Origin: Dyella sp. M7H15-1 | Lineage (GTDB): Bacteria > Pseudomonadota > Gammaproteobacteria > Xanthomonadales > Rhodanobacteraceae | Reading direction: 5' to 3' | Assembly: GCF_004114615.1 (NCBI RefSeq) | Contig: NZ_CP035300.1 | Location: 2,914,001-2,978,000, forward strand | Length of the DNA: 64,000 bases | In this document: in pieces, positions 61,920 through 64,000 of the stretch | Layout: every line of letters starts with the position of its first letter | How positions within the stretch are numbered: position 1 is the first letter of the stretch | The notes under the pieces: generated by a model | Database searches by the model: none | What the model was told of the DNA's origin: nothing | What the model saw: the letters and a program-made list of their open reading frames with translations, nothing else | Position numbers and translations under genes: made by a program

Positions 61920-63581
61920 ATGAAAAGCACATTCGCACTATTTGACATTGCCGGCTACGTCGCGCTCCTGCTGTGGGGCACGCATATGGTCACCAGCGGT
62001 GTGCTGCGCGGTTATGGCAGTGCGCTGCGTCGTTCGCTGGGTCGTTTTCTCGGCAGGCGCTCGGCCGCCTTCCTGTTTGGCGTGTGCATCACAGCGCTTC
62101 TGCAGAGCAGCACCGCTACCGGCATGATGGCCACCTCGTTCGCCGCGAATGGCTTCTTGGGGCTGGCTCCCGGTTTGACGGTGATGCTAGGTGCGAATGT
62201 CGGTACCACGCTGATCGTGCAGGTGATGTCGTTCAACATCGCCTTGGTTGCCCCCATCCTGATCCTGCTCGGCACCGCGCTGCATCGCCGCAGTGATGAC
62301 GCGCGTTACGAGAACCTCGGTCGCGTAGGTATCGGCCTGGGCCTGATGCTGCTGGCGCTGCATCTGCTGGTGCTGGCGATGGCGCCGATGGAGAACGCAC
62401 AGCTTCTGAAAGAAGGCATGCAGGCGCTGTCTGGCGCACCAGTGATGGCCGTACTGGTGGCGGCAGCATTGACCTGGCTGTGTCATTCCAGCGTGGCCGT
62501 GGTGTTGCTGATCGTGTCGCTGGCGACCGGTGGCGTGGTCGATGCTCCCGGCGCGATGGCGCTGGTGCTAGGCGCCAATCTCGGCGGCACCTTGCCCGCC
62601 TTGCTAGAAGCGCATACGCCGGTAGCGCGCCGCCTGCCGCTGGGCAATCTGCTGGTGCGCGCCTTTGGCTGTGTGATCTGTCTGCCGCTGCTACAACCGC
62701 TGGCGCACTGGCTGGCGGCACTCGGCGATTCGCCGGCACGCATCGCGGTGAATTTCCACACCGTGTTCAATCTAGGGCTGGCAATCCTTTTCATTTTGCC
62801 AGTGCAAAAACTGGCCCAACTGCTGGTGCGCCTGCTGCCCGAGCCGCCACGTCCTGCAGATCAGGGGCTGCCGCTGTACCTCGATGAGGCTGCACTGGAA
62901 AGCGCCGGCGTCGCGCTGGTGAATGCCACGCGCGAATCGATGCGCATGGCTGATATGGTCGAAGGGATGTTGAAGGGCTTGGTCGAGATTTTCGGCAAGG
63001 ACGATACCTCGCGCGCGGCCACCATCAGCAAGATGGATCCCTTCCTCGACCGCCTCGGTGTCGCCATCCGTCAATACCTGGCCGATCTCGGCGGTGAAGC
63101 CTTGAACGAAGAAGATGGCGAGCGCAGCCAGGAAATTCATGCCTTCGTGATCAACATCGAGCACATCGGCGATATCACCGCGAACAATCTGATGGAATTT
63201 GCCGCCAAGAAGGCCGAGCGTGGACAAGACTTCTCCGCGGACGACATTCAGGATCTTGCGAACATGCACACGCAGGTGATGGAAAGTCTGCGGCTGGGCA
63301 TTGCGGTCTTCATGCGCAGCGACTTGCGCGCGGCCCAGCACTTGATGGAGCGCAAAGAATTGCTGTGGCGCCTGGAAAACGATGCGTCCGACCGGCATAT
63401 CCGCGACCTGCGCCAGCAGCGCGACGGTGGTGGCGACGTGTATCTACGCATTTTGCGTGACCTGCGCCGTATCCACTCACATTTGGCCGCCATTGCCTAT
63501 CTGCCATTGGAGCGTGCTGGCCTGCTGCAGGGTCGATTGGTCCAGCCTCCCACCAATACTTTTGCAGAAGAAAAAGTCTGA
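61920..63581 (+). CDS. Na/Pi-cotransporter family protein with PhoU-like C-terminus
   Basis: This 553-residue protein carries the duplicated NptA/SLC34-type membrane core, with ALLQSSTATGMM and GANVGTTL in repeat 1 and LCHSSVAVVLL and GANLGGTLP in repeat 2. A cytoplasmic helical PhoU-like domain fills about residues 330-540. Such proteins move phosphate, or control it, with Na+. The start is ATG 61920. The gene lies 84 bases after mgtA and may share its transcript, though a repeat half-copy lies between. Confidence 0.9.
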   Translation: MKSTFALFDIAGYVALLLWGTHMVTSGVLRGYGSALRRSLGRFLGRRSAAFLFGVCITALLQSSTATGMMATSFAANGFLGLAPGLTVMLGANVGTTLIVQVMSFNIALVAPILILLGTALHRRSDDARYENLGRVGIGLGLMLLALHLLVLAMAPMENAQLLKEGMQALSGAPVMAVLVAAALTWLCHSSVAVVLLIVSLATGGVVDAPGAMALVLGANLGGTLPALLEAHTPVARRLPLGNLLVRAFGCVICLPLLQPLAHWLAALGDSPARIAVNFHTVFNLGLAILFILPVQKLAQLLVRLLPEPPRPADQGLPLYLDEAALESAGVALVNATRESMRMADMVEGMLKGLVEIFGKDDTSRAATISKMDPFLDRLGVAIRQYLADLGGEALNEEDGERSQEIHAFVINIEHIGDITANNLMEFAAKKAERGQDFSADDIQDLANMHTQVMESLRLGIAVFMRSDLRAAQHLMERKELLWRLENDASDRHIRDLRQQRDGGGDVYLRILRDLRRIHSHLAAIAYLPLERAGLLQGRLVQPPTNTFAEEKV

Positions 63582-63825
63582 ACTAGGACAATCACACGCA
63601 AGCCGAATCTCCCAGTATGAGTCCGCCTTACTGATCCTGTCGTCGTGTGCGCTCCATCGGGGACCTGCTCGGATACGGTGATTTTGGGCGGCCAAACCGC
63701 GGTCCGGGGAGAGGTATGCCAGCCATTTCATGCGCTGGCAGGCTTCCCTTCACCGTATTGCAACAGCTCTGTGGCCGTGTGATGACGGGGAAGCATTCGA
63801 GCACCAAGCCGAGGGGAAAGCCTTT
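63582..63825. other. Intergenic region before the RND adaptor
   Basis: 244 bases without a supported gene. A promoter for the following adaptor gene is expected here. No clear terminator or repeat was recognised. Confidence 0.4.
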
Positions 63826-64000
63826 ATGTTTCATCAGATGATCAAGAATGGGTCGTGTCTGTCCACGGCGATCGCCGTCGCATTGAGCATGGCCGCCTGC
63901 TCGCACGGTAACGAGGGCACTGAACCGCCGCCGGCTTTTACGGTGGACCATGGCTTGTACAAGGTTCCCGAGGGCTCGCCCTTGCGCAAGGAGCTGGTGG
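63826..64000 (+). CDS. RND efflux periplasmic adaptor lipoprotein, N-terminal part (runs off the window end)
   Basis: ATG 63826 with gagggg upstream opens 58 codons to the window end: a signal with lipobox (LSMAACS, Cys near residue 23), then FTVDHGLYKVPEGSPLRKEL. The VPEGSPLR phrase is typical of the first beta-strand of AcrA/MexE-type membrane fusion proteins, which join RND pumps to outer-membrane channels. Identity rests on that short stretch; the rest lies outside the window. Confidence 0.65.
   Translation, partial: MFHQMIKNGSCLSTAIAVALSMAACSHGNEGTEPPPAFTVDHGLYKVPEGSPLRKELV

Noticed and set aside
1-64000. CRISPR arrays, tRNA or rRNA genes
   Set aside because: No regularly spaced repeats and no tRNA or rRNA-like segments were recognised on either strand by eye.

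Overview
The window is chromosomal DNA of a Gram-negative bacterium, most likely a gammaproteobacterium of the order Xanthomonadales/Lysobacterales (Rhodanobacteraceae, for example a Dyella- or Rhodanobacter-like organism). This is an inference. It rests on the high GC of most genes, a Rho factor with a long low-complexity N-terminal extension beside trxA, the rhlB and ftsE-ftsX-(...)-rpoH neighbourhood, a TonB-dependent receptor with a typical Xanthomonadales leader, and the ctaC-ctaD-ctaE-SURF1-ctaA-ctaB oxidase cluster. No rRNA, tRNA or CRISPR array was found.

Layout. 1-10.3 kb is housekeeping: rho and trxA (minus strand), rhlB, ftsE-ftsX, a two-receiver response regulator overlapping ung, a divergent pair of poorly known envelope genes (a lipoprotein and a DUF4436-like protein), then rpoH with a strong terminator. 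10.5-18.7 kb is a self-contained efflux module: OmpR-type regulator, sensor kinase, RND permease, periplasmic adaptor and outer-membrane factor. 18.8-28.3 kb holds priA, a MATE exporter, sppA, a small lipoprotein, an SDR, a DegV protein and AMP nucleosidase. 28.7-33.1 kb has a TonB-dependent receptor and an aldehyde dehydrogenase.

33.1-42.2 kb is the most unusual region. It is a compact lipid/polyketide locus made of an Sfp-type phosphopantetheinyl transferase, a 1895-residue megasynthase, an AT-ACP protein and a divergent SDR. The megasynthase reads as FabL-like enoyl reductase, KS, degenerate KS (chain-length-factor-like), KR, DH. Together with the AT-ACP protein and the transferase it supplies every activity for a fully reducing iterative cycle. 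The layout recalls PUFA/secondary-lipid synthases, but with a FabL-type SDR reductase in place of the PfaD-type enzyme. A broken TonB-receptor tail lies between the transferase and the aldehyde dehydrogenase.

42.3-53.9 kb holds putA and the aa3-type cytochrome c oxidase cluster. In this cluster cox11 is absent, the Sco-like protein is degenerate, and subunit I has a histidine-rich N-terminus. 53.9-58.5 kb is an AT-rich island, probably acquired. It carries a GTG-started NTE-like patatin phospholipase with a cyclic-nucleotide-binding domain, a broken IS3-type transposase, a FadL-like porin and a DUF2652 cyclase-fold protein. 58.5-64 kb returns to normal composition: mgtA with an elaborate leader (Shine-Dalgarno-sequestering palindrome, 83-codon upstream ORF, terminator-like hairpin), a Na/Pi-cotransporter-like protein, and the first 58 codons of an RND adaptor lipoprotein running off the end.
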